Shown: positions 10,758 through 22,357 of the stretch, one piece after another
Position numbering within the stretch: position 1 is the first letter of the stretch
Layout of the letters: each line of letters begins with the position of its first letter
NCBI GenBank assembly: GCA_003255065.1
Contig: QAOA01007318.1
Coordinates: forward strand, 1,234,356 to 1,298,355
Source: Cercis canadensis
Lineage: Eukaryota > Streptophyta > Magnoliopsida > Fabales > Fabaceae
Reading direction: 5' to 3'
Length of the DNA: 64,000 bases
Program-made: the position numbers and the translations under genes
The notes under the pieces: generated by a model
Seen by the model: only the letters and a program-made list of their open reading frames with translations
Told to the model about the DNA's origin: nothing
The model's database searches: none

Positions 10758-13700
10758 CTTTCTTCCTCTTTGTTTCCAAACCCTAGTGGTTATTTTCCTA
10801 TCACTTCGTGTTTTAGTACTCATGAAGAGTCTTTTATATGAAATTTAATGCCAGATGTATTTTGGTGGATTTTTTTTGTTATTGGCAGCTATCTGTGACA
10901 AAGGGGAGAAACTGGGGAAACGAGGCATATATATTGGCTTTTGCAGCATATTACTTCTCTTTGAGTTACCTTATGTTGGATGCTTTCTTTTTGTTGCTTT
11001 GCTTGAAAGAAGTTCTCTCTCGTTAAAAATCTGAGCTCAATTATCTCCTTTAGTGTATTACAGGACATTCATTTTGTATCTGTAGTTGAAAGGTGGAGTC
11101 ATTAGTGAATTTCTAATTAACTGATTATTAAATGAAATATGTTGTTGTATAAGTTTGATTTTGTTAAAGATCTTGAGCTCTGGCTGGTTGGATCTTTGCC
11201 ATACCAAGTTAGTTGATGATGCTTGGTGAATAATAAGCCAAGTGTTTGTTAATTCAAATTCTTTTTTCTTGGTTGGCATGATTAGAGGGAGTATGCTGAA
11301 GTCGTCTAACTTATATGTTGGGTTTGTGGTATGTTTGAATATGAGTTAGAGTTGCCTTGGGACACCCAAAACTAGCATTGGGGACAAGCTTTTGTCCAGA
11401 GGCAATTCTAACGCCAATTCAAAAATGCTATTGGTGGCATCCAGCTCTTGGTTTGCATAATTGTGTATTTGGAAATACTTTTAGCATACTCCTGGTTTGG
11501 CATAAATTTACATTTTCTATTGGATAACTAGCTAAATGGAAGATTATACTCTTCTCAGTTGTGCAATTTGCATGTCGTATAGTGGTATAATTGGTGTAAG
11601 TAGTATGTTGGTGTAGGGAAGTACAGCATAGCTGGGCAGATAAGATTCGTTTTCCATTAGAATTCCATATAATATATTTTCAATTTTGACATGTCTTTTT
11701 TGATTTTCACTAATTTTGATGATGCAACCATCTTTTAACTTTTTTGCATAGTTAAGCATATTTGGTGTAAATCTACCATCCAAAGTACTAGTTTCTTATT
11801 GCCTCTTAAGTCTTTTTTCTATATCAAGTCAATAACTTTAGCCCTATTTGGATGATCTTATGAAATAAGTACCTATATGATAAGTATGTTTCAGATAAGC
11901 TCTTCTGCTAGTTTTAGATAGCTTAATAACAGCTTATGCTAAAGCACATACTGTTTTGAGCTGATTCCTTTGGAAATGATGATTATCTTATGAAAATCAG
12001 CTGGAAACATCTTATTTGCTGCGTATGCAATTTCTGAGAAGGGAAATTCTGTGGCAATTCTTTCTAGTGCATGAGCTTATGATAATTCTGCTGCATGTGT
12101 AATTTAGGTCAAGTGCCCAGATGTTGTGTGTGATATATTTGAGTAAATGGGGTGTGTTTTTTTGTGAAATTTATCCTGGAAGGAAGGTGTTCATGCCACT
12201 GGTGGTGCCTTGGACAAACCTTTGCATGCCATTCTATGTATTGTGTTTTGGAGTTCTCTTCAGGGGTGACAACTGAATCAAGGTGTCCATCTTTGCTTAC
12301 TCTCCATCAGGTATAGATTTTGTGAAGTGTTGCTTTTGAATTCTCATACAGACATTTTTTATTATTCTGGGTGGCTAATCTGTGACTGTATGGTCATGGT
12401 TTAGTCTTTAGTTTAGAGTGTTTTATCACTGTTGTTAACATCAACATTGGCAATACTTGCTATTAATGCTTTGATGATACAAATTAAAAAATCCCACCTA
12501 TAAATTTTCTTCAAACAAAGTAATTGGATGCCCAATCTGTGTAGTGGAGGTTTTATCCAATTTAAGATTAGATTTTTTATTACAGAAAAAAAAAAAAGAG
12601 GATAAGATTTTCATTTTTCGGCTCTGTGGAGTTATTAATGCATATGCTGTGAGCCTTTGTGGTCATGGACGTCTTGCATGTATTGATTTCCAAGATAGTT
12701 TGCTGGCTACTTGAAGTGCATTTCGTTTGTTAATGGGCATTTTCTAAACATTGATCTATTCCCTGCATGTTCGGATGACTTGTTTGCATTGATACGATGC
12801 AGATAATATATGCTTATATTCATTTCCCTTGGAAATTTCAAGTTAAAAATCTATGGTAAAGCAATGTGAACGAAGAGTATGAATGACGAACTGTCCCTTC
12901 TCATTTCTTTCTCTGTTTCTTTCTCAGGCACATGCTCTGTTAGAGAGATTGCTAATTATGAACTTGATTTCTGGCCTCAGCTTTTCCTGACTATTTTTAA
13001 TATCGCTGTAATGATGACATAGAGGGAATGCTGGATAAGATCAAGATCTTCTTTTCTTTTCCTTCTCTGTGTGTGTGCGCACACATGTGAGGTATAATCT
13101 AAAGTTGTATGAATATTGCTTAGCTGTTTGGATATGATTTTCTTTTGCTATTCCACTCACTGAGTACTATTTCCTTATGAACTCGACTTCCTGATAATTA
13201 ATGTGAACTTTTGGGTTGGCATATTTGAAAACCACATGTTTTTATTATTTAATAGATTTTTAGTACACACTTGGTTCCGACATTGAAAATCTTACAAAAA
13301 TATTTGTTGTTTTGTAGTTATTAAATGTGCCTTCTCAAGTGTTAGACTTGTATACTTGAGTCTGTGTGGACAAACTCTGATCTAGAGTGGCATATCTTCA
13401 ATGTGAAATTGTCAGTCTTAGTAACATATCTTCTAATGAGAAGTCACATGCTTATGGTAAGAGAATTCCCCAAAACACGAAGTTCTTGGAGGTTCTCAGA
13501 AATGCCTCTTGCTTTAACGTTGCTAGAGTTCAGATGGTGGGTGACCACAGGACCTTGTTCTCTTAGGCTTCAACTTACTTATAATGTTTTTACCAGAATA
13601 AAACAAACTAGACTTCTAATGTGTGTATATTTCACTTTATACTTTCTTTATCTTATTCAGTTAATTAGAAAAGGACATGTGATTGGATAGTACATATAAT

Positions 13701-13796
13701 CTTTTGTATGTTGTCTGATGCATGACTGCCATAGTATTCTGTTATTCTGCCCTAGCCCTCTATTCTCGAACCTTGTCAGAGAAGTATTCAAAGTAG
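10758..13796. repeat. Large repeat unit, copy B
   Basis: Second direct copy of the 3-4 kb unit. It begins inside the leader-like part ('ctttgtttccaaaccctag' region) immediately after A stops, so the A/B junction looks like an unequal exchange or an internal deletion between neighbouring copies. It continues through landmarks seen in C up to the 'gagaattcccc' block near 13465 and the 'ccctctattctc' block near 13755. No open reading frame longer than about 110 codons occurs, and none resembles a known protein. Confidence 0.68.
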
Positions 13797-14193
13797 TTCT
13801 CAAAGTCACACACATTAAATCCCTCTTATCGGCTGTTAACACTTCCACTTTAACAACCCTGACAAAATTAGGAACAAACAAACCCTAGTACCCCCACACA
13901 TATAAGAAAAGAAATTAAGATCTGTGTATGTGTGTGGGTGTGCTATTTTTTAGAGACTCATGTCTCTCCTGGAAACAAAATCGCCATAAATGACTTGTTT
14001 GTTAGGGTCATAATTCTCCTTTGATAAAAAAATAAAAATGATATTAGTCGATAAAATTGATTATTCAAAACTTTTGATTAAAAGAAAGAAATGGGAGAGA
14101 TCACTTTCAAATCCTCTCTTTTTTAAAATTGTTCTTAGAAATGTTCATCCAACTTCAATTTATAAAATGAGTAGAGGAAAAGTCATGTGACAC
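13797..14193 (-). repeat. Inverted copy of the left-block unit and unit A start, flanked by 64-bp direct repeats
   Basis: Read on the minus strand, this 397-bp segment aligns with about 6780-7090 followed by about 7520-7645. It skips the element at 7095-7510. It is bounded by a 64-bp direct repeat (13733-13796 and 14194-14257; both contain 'ccctctattctc' and end in 'aaagtag') whose two copies differ at several bases. It is therefore a real, old rearrangement rather than an assembly echo. Confidence 0.75.
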
Positions 14194-14899
14194 AGTATTC
14201 TATTATGATGTCCTAGCCCTCTATTCTCTAACCTTGTCAAAGAAGTATTCAAAGTAGCACAGAAAACTCTTCATACTAGTTCCAAGTTGTCCAAATTTCC
14301 TGTGGGATTGGCTGCAAGCATGAAGGTTCATTTTTCACCCTCTTATGAATAATTCTGTCTGCAATTTTATTTTTTGAGACTACTTTGATTAGTTAGTGGG
14401 ATGCAATCTGGAGTTGTGATACAGAACATATTGCTTGAGATGTTACATAAAGGGAATAAACTATTTCTATGCGTAGCTTCAAGAGTATCTTTACATGAAA
14501 GGGTTATCATTAGCTATGTGCTTGTGTTAATGGGAGTGGAGAAATTTGTATCTATTTACTCGTATCTGGAAAAGAGTTTGAAGCCAATGCATTATCGGTT
14601 GCGCACAAGAATATTTACTTCATTCAACACATTTTGTTTTTCTTTTAAATACAGAGTTTACTCATTTTGTTTTCTTTGGCAAAGTCATGGTTAATCCTAG
14701 AATTTGATAGAGTTTTTAAAGCACAACGATTGACCTTGGTTGACAGATTAATGTAGCAAGTGGCAACATTTCTTCCTCCACTTTTTCATGCTTTGATCAA
14801 AAGAATTGGCTAAGCCTTTTATCGTAACTTCTTAGAGATTTTGTTGTGGTTTAGGCCGAACTTGTTCAAAAAATAAAGTATCAGTCAATGTCCAGCTTC

Positions 14900-15195
14900 A
14901 CCCTCAGTATGACTTTCGGTTTTGAGGCTGCTTGAATGACGCATCGTGATTTTCATACAGTTGTTGAGATGCTTGGGTTCATCAAGGGGATAATGTTTCT
15001 CTCAGTCTCTTTGCTGTTATAGAGAGAGCTTTACAATTTAACAGAGGAAGTTTTTGGGAGCCTTTTTCAACGCAAGAGGCAGATCATTGTTAGGCTGAAT
15101 GGTATTGTGCGCTCTTTGGAGCAAATTGACTCGGTTCATCTGAATAATCTAGAGTCAATTGAGAAAGGAATTTGATCTTATTTTGAAAGGACCTT
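14900..15195 (+). mobile_element. L1-type LINE ORF2 fragment (broken)
   Basis: Translated pieces match the spacer between endonuclease and reverse transcriptase of plant L1 LINEs: FRFEAA then MTHRDFHTVVE, followed by EEVFGSLFQRKRQ, LNGIVRSLEQ and, in another frame, FDLILKGPYF. The pieces lie in the expected order but in different frames with stops between them. This is a dead fragment. No reverse transcriptase motifs or poly(A) tail are attached. It lies between the inverted segment and the right block of 620-bp units. Confidence 0.7.
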
Positions 15196-15299
15196 ATTTT
15201 TTTTTTTTTGTCATAAGTGAAATAAATGCTGAAAGTTATACGAAGTTTGCTCAAATTACTGAAAGGAACTTATTTCGACGTATGTGTTTCACCATCTTT

Positions 15300-16575
15300 T
15301 AAGCATGTCTGTATATACAATAGCTATTCAAAAATAATTTGTCTTGACCTGTAAGAATATGTAAAGAAGTTTACTGATAATTGTAATATTGTTTTATGCA
15401 AATCTATTGCACCTTAAAAGAAAAGATAGTCATCGTAACATGCATCTAATCTAATCATACGAAATATCAAAATGGATCAAACATAACAAGTCACTGTCAT
15501 CAGAACTTGCTCCTGTTTTTGTGATCCATTTGTATATATAATCCGTTAAACGAATCAAACATAGATGAAGGAGGAATTGCTCTCAGGAAATACATATTAT
15601 TTTTTACCATATGTATGTATATATAGTAACTCTGCAAATTTGTCTTTTTTTAAAAAAACAAAATAGTTTTTATATTATTTTTATGTAAACCAAATATACT
15701 CTAAGTGAAAGGCTAATGTCATACGTGCATTGAATTTAAGCTTAGGAACCATCTACAATAAATGTATGTATCAAATGAATTATTTTCTCTTGGTTTTGTA
15801 AATTGACGTTTGAACATTGAAGATTTCAAACAAAAATTCTAAGAGTAGGAGGGGCTTTCAAAGTGATCACTGTTTCCTACTCTTGTAATATACTTTGAAT
15901 ATGTTTTTGGTTACNCGTTTGAACATTGAAGATTTCAAACAAAAAGTCTAAGAGTAGGAGGGGCTTTCAAAGTGATCACTGTTTCCTACTCTTGTAATAT
16001 ACTTTGAATATTTTTTTGGTTACACAAAAGAGGGATATACTATGAAAAAGGAACGAGAGCACATGATAAAAGTATTAATTTTAACAAGTGACATTAGACT
16101 CACAAATCATTAATTTCAAATTCTTTAATTTATTGAGGATAAAGATATTTTGTCTCGATTTGTAAAGATAAAAACGGATCTTAAAAAGAAATTTTAAATA
16201 ATTTTAATGTTATTTTATGTAAATCAAAGGTATATATTGAATCTATCTAACCCTAGAGAAGAGTCTAGTTCATGTGTGATTTTATAAATTGATGATGAAA
16301 ACTCAAGATGTCAAACATCAATTCTAAGAGTTAGAAGAAGATTTCAAAGCGATCTCTCTCGTTTCCTTCTCTTAGTTAGATGCATCGAATAATCTATTTT
16401 ATCTACTGATATCATTTTTACAATTTATTGAAGGAGAATTATGACCCTAACAAATAGGTCGTCTATGGCGATTTTGTTTGCAGGACAGATCTGGTTAAAT
16501 CTCGATATCTAAATAATTTCGCGCGCTCACACGTACGCATAGATCTTTATTTCTCATCTCTGGGGTTTGCTTGTC
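15300..16575. repeat. Tandem array of about 620-bp diverged units (right block)
   Basis: Two further units of the left-block family directly precede copy C, just as the left block precedes copy A. Landmarks include 'aattctaagag', 'tttcaaagcgatctc', 'ctatggcgattttgttt' and 'atctttatttctcat'. About 107 bp before the N at 15915 is repeated almost exactly after it, which looks like an assembly overlap rather than an extra unit. Confidence 0.7.
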
Positions 16576-16599
16576 TCCCTTCTCAAGGAAGGAGAGAAT

Positions 16600-19500
16600 G
16601 AAGAGATGAGTCTTGTGCCTAATTTGTCAGGGTTGTGATTCTCCTTAGCTAAAGTGGAAATGTTAACAGCCGATAAAAGGGTTTTATGCGTCTGATTTTG
16701 AGAATGAGACGTCGGTCGATCGTACACATGATCTCACCGATTCTTTTCAACAACTGATGTTCGCTGTTTTGGTTTAAACTCTTTTCTTTTTCCCCTCTTT
16801 GTCAAACCCTAGCGCTTATGTACCTTTTATTCTCTCCTTTTGATTCAGATCCTAAAGTTCTCTCTTCGAATTGGATTTCGAGGTTTTTTATGTGGACTGC
16901 ATACATGTTATTTGCTTGTTAGGGTTTTTATGCAATTGCTTCGTGTTTCAGTACCCGCGAAAATTCTTCTATATGAAATTTAATGTTAGATGTATTTTGG
17001 TGGATTTTTGTTGTTATTTGCAGCTACCAGTGGGTAACCGGAGAAACTGGAGAAAATAGCTGAATAAGTGTCTGGCGTGACAATGATATCGTTTTTGATC
17101 TAGAATGAAGCTTAACCATGAAAACCTAGATGTTGCTCCTTTCGTCGATCTTTGCGGCTGTGGTTGGATCTATACCCCACTGAGTTAGTAGATGACGCTC
17201 GGGGAATAATATGCCATTAAATCAAAATTAATGCTTTACAGTAGAGGGAGTTTGCTGAAGCTTCCTACTTATGATAGATTTGTGGCATGTTTGAATAAGG
17301 GTTTGAGTTCCTCAGGACTCAGGACACCAATAACCAGTATTGAAGGCCAATGCTGTTTTCTTTTTTTTTTTGGTGTCCTGGGCAAATCTAACGCCAATCC
17401 AAACATGCCATTGGTGCATTAAGTTCTTGGTTTGCATAATTGAGTATTTGAAAGTACTTTTAACATACTCGTGATTCTTCCTAAATTAAATAGGCAAGTT
17501 TAAGATGGAAATTCATGGCTGCAATTTGATATCAAAGTGGTATGTTGGTGTTGGGAAATAAAATTTAATCTTTTTCACAACTAGCTGAGATTTAAATACC
17601 ATATAATCTTTCTTCAATTTGACATATCTTTTTGATTCTCACTAATATTTGTGATGCTTCATCGTTTAACTTTCTTGCAGTTAAGCATATTTGGTGTAAA
17701 TCTACCTCTAAAATACTAGCTTCTTGTTGGCTGTTGCCTCTTAACTCTTTTTATATATGAAGCCAATATCATTTTAAAATTAGTTGTTTACTTGTTATTA
17801 AAGTGTAGCCCTGTTTGGATGAACTGTTGAACTAAGGACTGATACAATAAATATATTTCAGATAAGCCCTTCCTATTTGAATTAGCTTAGTAGTAGCTTA
17901 TACTATACTGCATATTATATAATCTGTTTTCAGCTGATTTTTTATAAGATTATTGGCTTATCAAAATCAGATGAAAACAGCCTATTTGGGTATGATAAGC
18001 TGCTTTTATAAGCTCATCCAAACAAGTGAAAAAATTTCAACACGTGCATAGGAGCAAAAAATAAACCCTTTAAAACAGGCATATTGAATCTTAGGATGCC
18101 GAGGTTTATCAGCTGTGGCAGTAGTGTAAGTCTTTCTGGTCTGGTATTTTTTTTTTCTCTTTCTAGTTAATCTTTTGTTGGTTTACAGAATCTTTAAGGG
18201 TGTGAACGTGTACTAGGATAAGAATTTTATGTAAAGGAAGCTCTTAAATACTTTATTCTTATGTAAAATGCTTTTGTTATGTGTAGATTAGAGATCCTCA
18301 TGNTTAGGATGCTGAGGTTTATCAGCTGTGGCAGTAGTGTAAGTCTTTCTGGTCTGGTAATTTTTTTTTTCTCTTTCTAGTTAATCTTTTGTTGGTTTAC
18401 AGAATCTTTAAGGGTGTGAACGTGTACTAGGATAAGAATTTTATGTAAAGGAAGCTCTTAAATACTTTATTCTTATGTGAAATGCTTTTGTTATGTGTAG
18501 ATTAGAGATCCTCATGTATTCTGCGGTTCCAAATCTTGGGCAAAAACAATTTCAAAGTAATTGAAGAACATAATGTGCGCATGATTTGTCATGAGTATGT
18601 AAGGATTTGATTGGTTAAACTAGTAGTGTGTTTGGTTAAGCTTTTTGGGCTGACCCCAAAATCATGATTTTGGGGTCCCAAGAGTTTAAATGAAACATGC
18701 TAATAGTGTGTTTGGGCTCAAATCACTGTGAACAAGATTGAAGCCACCAAAATTACAAGCAACTTGGTTAAAGAATTTACAGTTAAAAATGGAGTTTCTT
18801 ATAATATTTGGTTGGTCACTGCAATCCCCCCTGGCACAGGGTTGATGGATGAAGTTTTAGATAAAAATTGATGCATACTCAGGTGCTATCGATAATATTT
18901 ATGATATCCTGAAGTGCTAAATACTTTGGCAATTCTTCTTATGCTTGAGCTTGTGATAACTCTTCTGCATGTGCTAATTATGTCTAGTTCTCAGATTTGT
19001 ATGTTTTATATTTGAGTGAATGAGATATGTTCTCTTGAAATTTAGCCTTGAAGGAAGGTGTTCATGTAACTGGTGGTGCCTTGGATATGCCTTTACATAC
19101 CATTCTGATTGAAGGTGTCCATATTTGCTAGCTAAATCTTCATCAGGTATAGTTGTAAAGTATTGCTTCTGAATTCTCATATAGATATTTCATATTATTC
19201 TGTGTGGCTCATTCAAGATTGCATGGTCCTTTTCAGTTTTCTGATATTAGTGTTTTACCGATGTTGTAAACATCAACATCAGCAATATCTAATATTAATA
19301 CTTCTTTATACAAATCCCAACTATAGATTTTCTTAAATGGAAGTGTTTGGTGTTGTGCAGTAAATTAACAAGCTTTAATAGGTCATTTTGATCTTCTTTT
19401 AACACCGGTTGGTCAAGGTGAACTGCCATATGATCATACTGAAAATTACTTCAGGTTTTAACCTTTGGATTCCCAATCTGTGCTTTAAAAGTTAAAACGT

Positions 19501-19896
19501 TCATTTGCAGATCAAAGTGGAGGTTTTATTTCCTATTTGAGATAAGATTTTCATTTTGTGGCTATTGAATGCTTTGTCTGCCATATAACTGATAGATGCT
19601 GGAAGCGGCTTCATGGAGTGACTTGCTTGCTTATAAATGCATATGATGCTGTGATGTGAGCCTTTGTGGTTCTGGACCTCTTGCTTGTATTGATTTCCAA
19701 GACATTTCGCTGGCTATATGAAATGCTTTTTGAATTTTATTCCCCAATATTCATATAGTATGTATTGATTTCAGATGTCATGTTTGCCTTAACACTATTC
19801 ATATAACATATGCTTCTATTCATTTCCTTTTTTGGAAATTCTAGTTCAAAACCTGTGGTAGAGCAACTTGAAGGAAGATTATGAATGACAAGCTGT

Positions 19897-19930
<34 letters not shown>

Positions 19931-20760
19931 NTTTTTTTTTTTTTTTTTTTCTTCAGGAATATGCTCTGTTAGAGAGATTTCTAATTGTGGACTTGATTTC
20001 CGGTCGGTCTTAAAACTTATTTTCCGACTACTTTTACTATTGGCGTAATGATGGCATGGAGGGAAAGTCTGATATGATAAAAAACTTTTCTTTTCCTTCT
20101 TCCTCTGTATGTGTGTGTGTTTGTACCGTATGAGCGTGTGCTTGTTTGTGTGTGTGAGTGTAACCTAAAGATTTATGAATGTTGCTTGGCTGTTTTAATG
20201 ATGATTTTCTCGTGGTTTGCTTGCTCGGTCAGTAATATTTCCTATTGAACTTGAGTTCCCCATAATTATTATGAACTTTGAGTTGGGATATTTGGTAACC
20301 AAATGTTTTTACTATTTAAACGATTTGTAGATACAATTTGGCTCAATCGTTGAAAACCTTACTAAAGGTTATTTTGTAGTTATTAAATATGCAACTCTAA
20401 GTGTTTTTGATAAAAGATTCATAAACTGGCATAAACTCAAGTCTTTGAACACAATCTGATATAGTCTGGCATAAACTGGTTCACATATTGATATGTGACC
20501 TAATAGGCCGAGAACAGTTAGACCTGAAGTGTACACAGGAATGGATGCTACGGATTCGATGTGAAATTGTCGGTCTTATTAACATATCCGCTGATGAGAA
20601 AAAGTTGCATGCTTATGGTTAGAGAACTCCCCAAAACTCGAAGGTCTTGAAGATTATCTGATAACCTTTTGCTTTACATTCTTCTTTTTCTATGGTCACA
20701 GATGCATGACTGCTATACTGCCCCGGCCCTCTATACCCAAGCAATATCCTCATCACATAG
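16600..20760. repeat. Large repeat unit, copy C (longest copy)
   Basis: Most complete copy of the 3-4 kb unit. It starts with 'ttgtcagggttgtgattct', carries 'tcaaaccctagcg' and an intron-end-like stretch near 17020, and ends in the 'ctcgaaggtcttg' and 'ccctctatacc' blocks that also close B. About 210 bp around 18090-18302 are repeated after the N at 18303, and a long poly(T) is broken by the N at 19931. The true length is therefore slightly uncertain. Frames are closed throughout. The function is unknown. Confidence 0.7.
18652..18677. repeat. 26-bp perfect palindrome in copy C
   Basis: The run beginning GACCCCAAAATCA is identical to its own reverse complement over 26 bp. Copy A has an imperfect version near 9687-9715. 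It sits inside a small 'tgtgtttgg' flanked block, probably the core of a fold-back element. Confidence 0.8.
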
Positions 20761-22018
20761 AAGCACACAAAGTAGTGCTGAAAAGTCTTCCTGGCAGGTT
20801 TAATTGGTTTCGTGTTAATGTTGCCGCACCCATTTGGTTTTGGGAGAATAGTTTTCCTCCCATGGATGGACCTGGTGGAGGAAGCGCTTGCTTGAGGTTT
20901 TGTCGGAAAGTGTTCCGATCGCCATTTCCTTTGACAACACGCCATCAATACTCAGTAGCAGAAAAAAAAACATGCCATCAAAACTGGTCGGGGGATCAAA
21001 GCAGGGCGTGGTGTGGTCTGAGTGGTGGCGTTGACAAATTTTTCCCTCACATTATCTGATTTCTTTTGGTATTATGGTTTTATGTTGCGTTTAGATTCTA
21101 TGGAAAGGGGGGGTAAAGTACCACTCATTACTGAGTTAAGAAGGAAATAGGCTATAGTTTTAAGACGATAAGACCAGGTTGTGTTGCATATTTTACTTGC
21201 AGCATAATTCCCAATTTTACTCATGTTTGCAGCACAACTATCCGCTCTTTAGTGTTTAAAGACATTCTAATATATTTAGCTGCACAACTTTGTGATTTTA
21301 TTTTATTTTATTAGATGAACGAATTAAATTTCGAATGTGCGAGTTTAACAGAATGGGTAAGGAATGGAAAATAAAAAGATACATTTTGACTTATGTTCAA
21401 ATACCTTTAAGCTTAATTAATGTCTCCGTATGTTCCTTTTCTTTCTCAGAAGGTGGGCGTGATACTGATTTGTAATGGCAACGGTAAGATTCCAGTAGGG
21501 ATTTGAAAGATTTAAGCTTTTTGGTAAGCAACGGCTTTTGGGTAAAACGGTTAAATTGCAAGTCCATGCCATGATGGAGGTAGCATCTTTCGGAATATAT
21601 ATTTCAGATTCTACGCCAAAAGTTATGCCTAGGGCCCAACGTAATGTTCAGAACTTTAGACAGAAATCACCATCATGATAAGTTGCACCACTAACTCATT
21701 GAGTACAGTTTGGAAATTTTTTTACCATCACTTTAACGATTTGTCCTCTAACATAGGATGGCATAAATGAAATGAGCCTCAATTAAAAGAAGAAATAATG
21801 AATTAAAACAACATAGAATTGAGTTGAACCCCAATAACAGCAAGATGAGGAGTCAAACATCAATGCCTGAGCTTCTACAACTGACATAGTGCTACTTAAT
21901 ACATGAGTTTAAGCTATGTAAACTTTCACCTACCGTATTAGCAACTAAAACATTAAAATTTCAAGTTCTATATTGACTTACAATTTTTGTGTTAGAATGC
22001 ATCTGGAATAGACCATTT
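20761..22018. other. Spacer between repeat block and membrane-protein gene
   Basis: A GC-richer stretch at 20700-21060 is open on both strands for about 110 codons, but neither translation resembles a known protein. The rest is AT-rich and carries no supported feature. The last 100-200 bp are probably the 3' UTR of the minus-strand gene at 22019-22357. Confidence 0.4.
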
Positions 22019-22357
22019 TTATTTCTTTTCATCCCCTCCTGCTGCTGCTGGTGGTGGCTTTGATTCTTCGGTAGGAGGTGGAGGTGGGAGTCCCGCATCA
22101 ATGCAACTTCTACACTTTTTTTCAACCCAACCTTCAATGTCATTTTCCCCATTGCCACCAAAGTGCCTTCCACCACAGAGCCGAGCTATGATACCTGCAA
22201 TCACACCCACTATTGTTATCACCGCTAAAACCACCACAAGGGTCTCTATTGATCTATGTGAATAACGATTTGGCTCTGCTACTGCTGGTGGTGCCTCAAT
22301 AAATGGTTGCATTTGGCTGTCCAACCTTGCATTCATCATTCTCTTGAACACAACCAT
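22019..22357 (-). CDS. Small single-pass membrane protein, function unknown (112 aa)
   Basis: Single-exon gene. The start is the ATG at 22357, opening MVVFKRMMNARLD. A hydrophobic segment at residues 39-59 (LVVVLAVITIVGVIAGIIARL) would cross the membrane once. After it comes a compact Cys/Gly-rich motif, CGGRHFGGNGENDIEGWVE, then KCRSC at 81-85, and a Pro/Ala/Glu/Lys-rich tail. I recall similar uncharacterised plant proteins sharing the GGRHFGG...DIEGWVE...C..C core, but I know no assigned function. Coding status rests on the ordered architecture (short soluble N-terminus, TM helix, conserved-looking cysteine motif, low-complexity tail) and on the intact frame. It is divergent from RPS2, with 2.4 kb between start codons. 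Confidence 0.8.
   Translation of the reverse strand: MVVFKRMMNARLDSQMQPFIEAPPAVAEPNRYSHRSIETLVVVLAVITIVGVIAGIIARLCGGRHFGGNGENDIEGWVEKKCRSCIDAGLPPPPPTEESKPPPAAAGGDEKK

Noticed and set aside
13364-13690. 108-codon frame in copy B
   Set aside because: The frame is not kept in copy C, its composition is not protein-like, and no motif is visible.
14401-14694. 97-codon plus-strand frame
   Set aside because: No recognisable domain. It lies between repeat debris and a LINE fragment and is likely chance.
5260-16575. Left and right 620-bp blocks as terminal repeats of one long element
   Set aside because: Each block is itself tandem, the ends are not sharp, and no retroelement domains lie between them. 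A repeated module explains the pattern better.
20619-21059. Overlapping open stretches of about 110 codons on both strands
   Set aside because: Neither translation resembles a protein family, and the equivalent parts of copies A and B are not open. Probably chance in a GC-richer patch.
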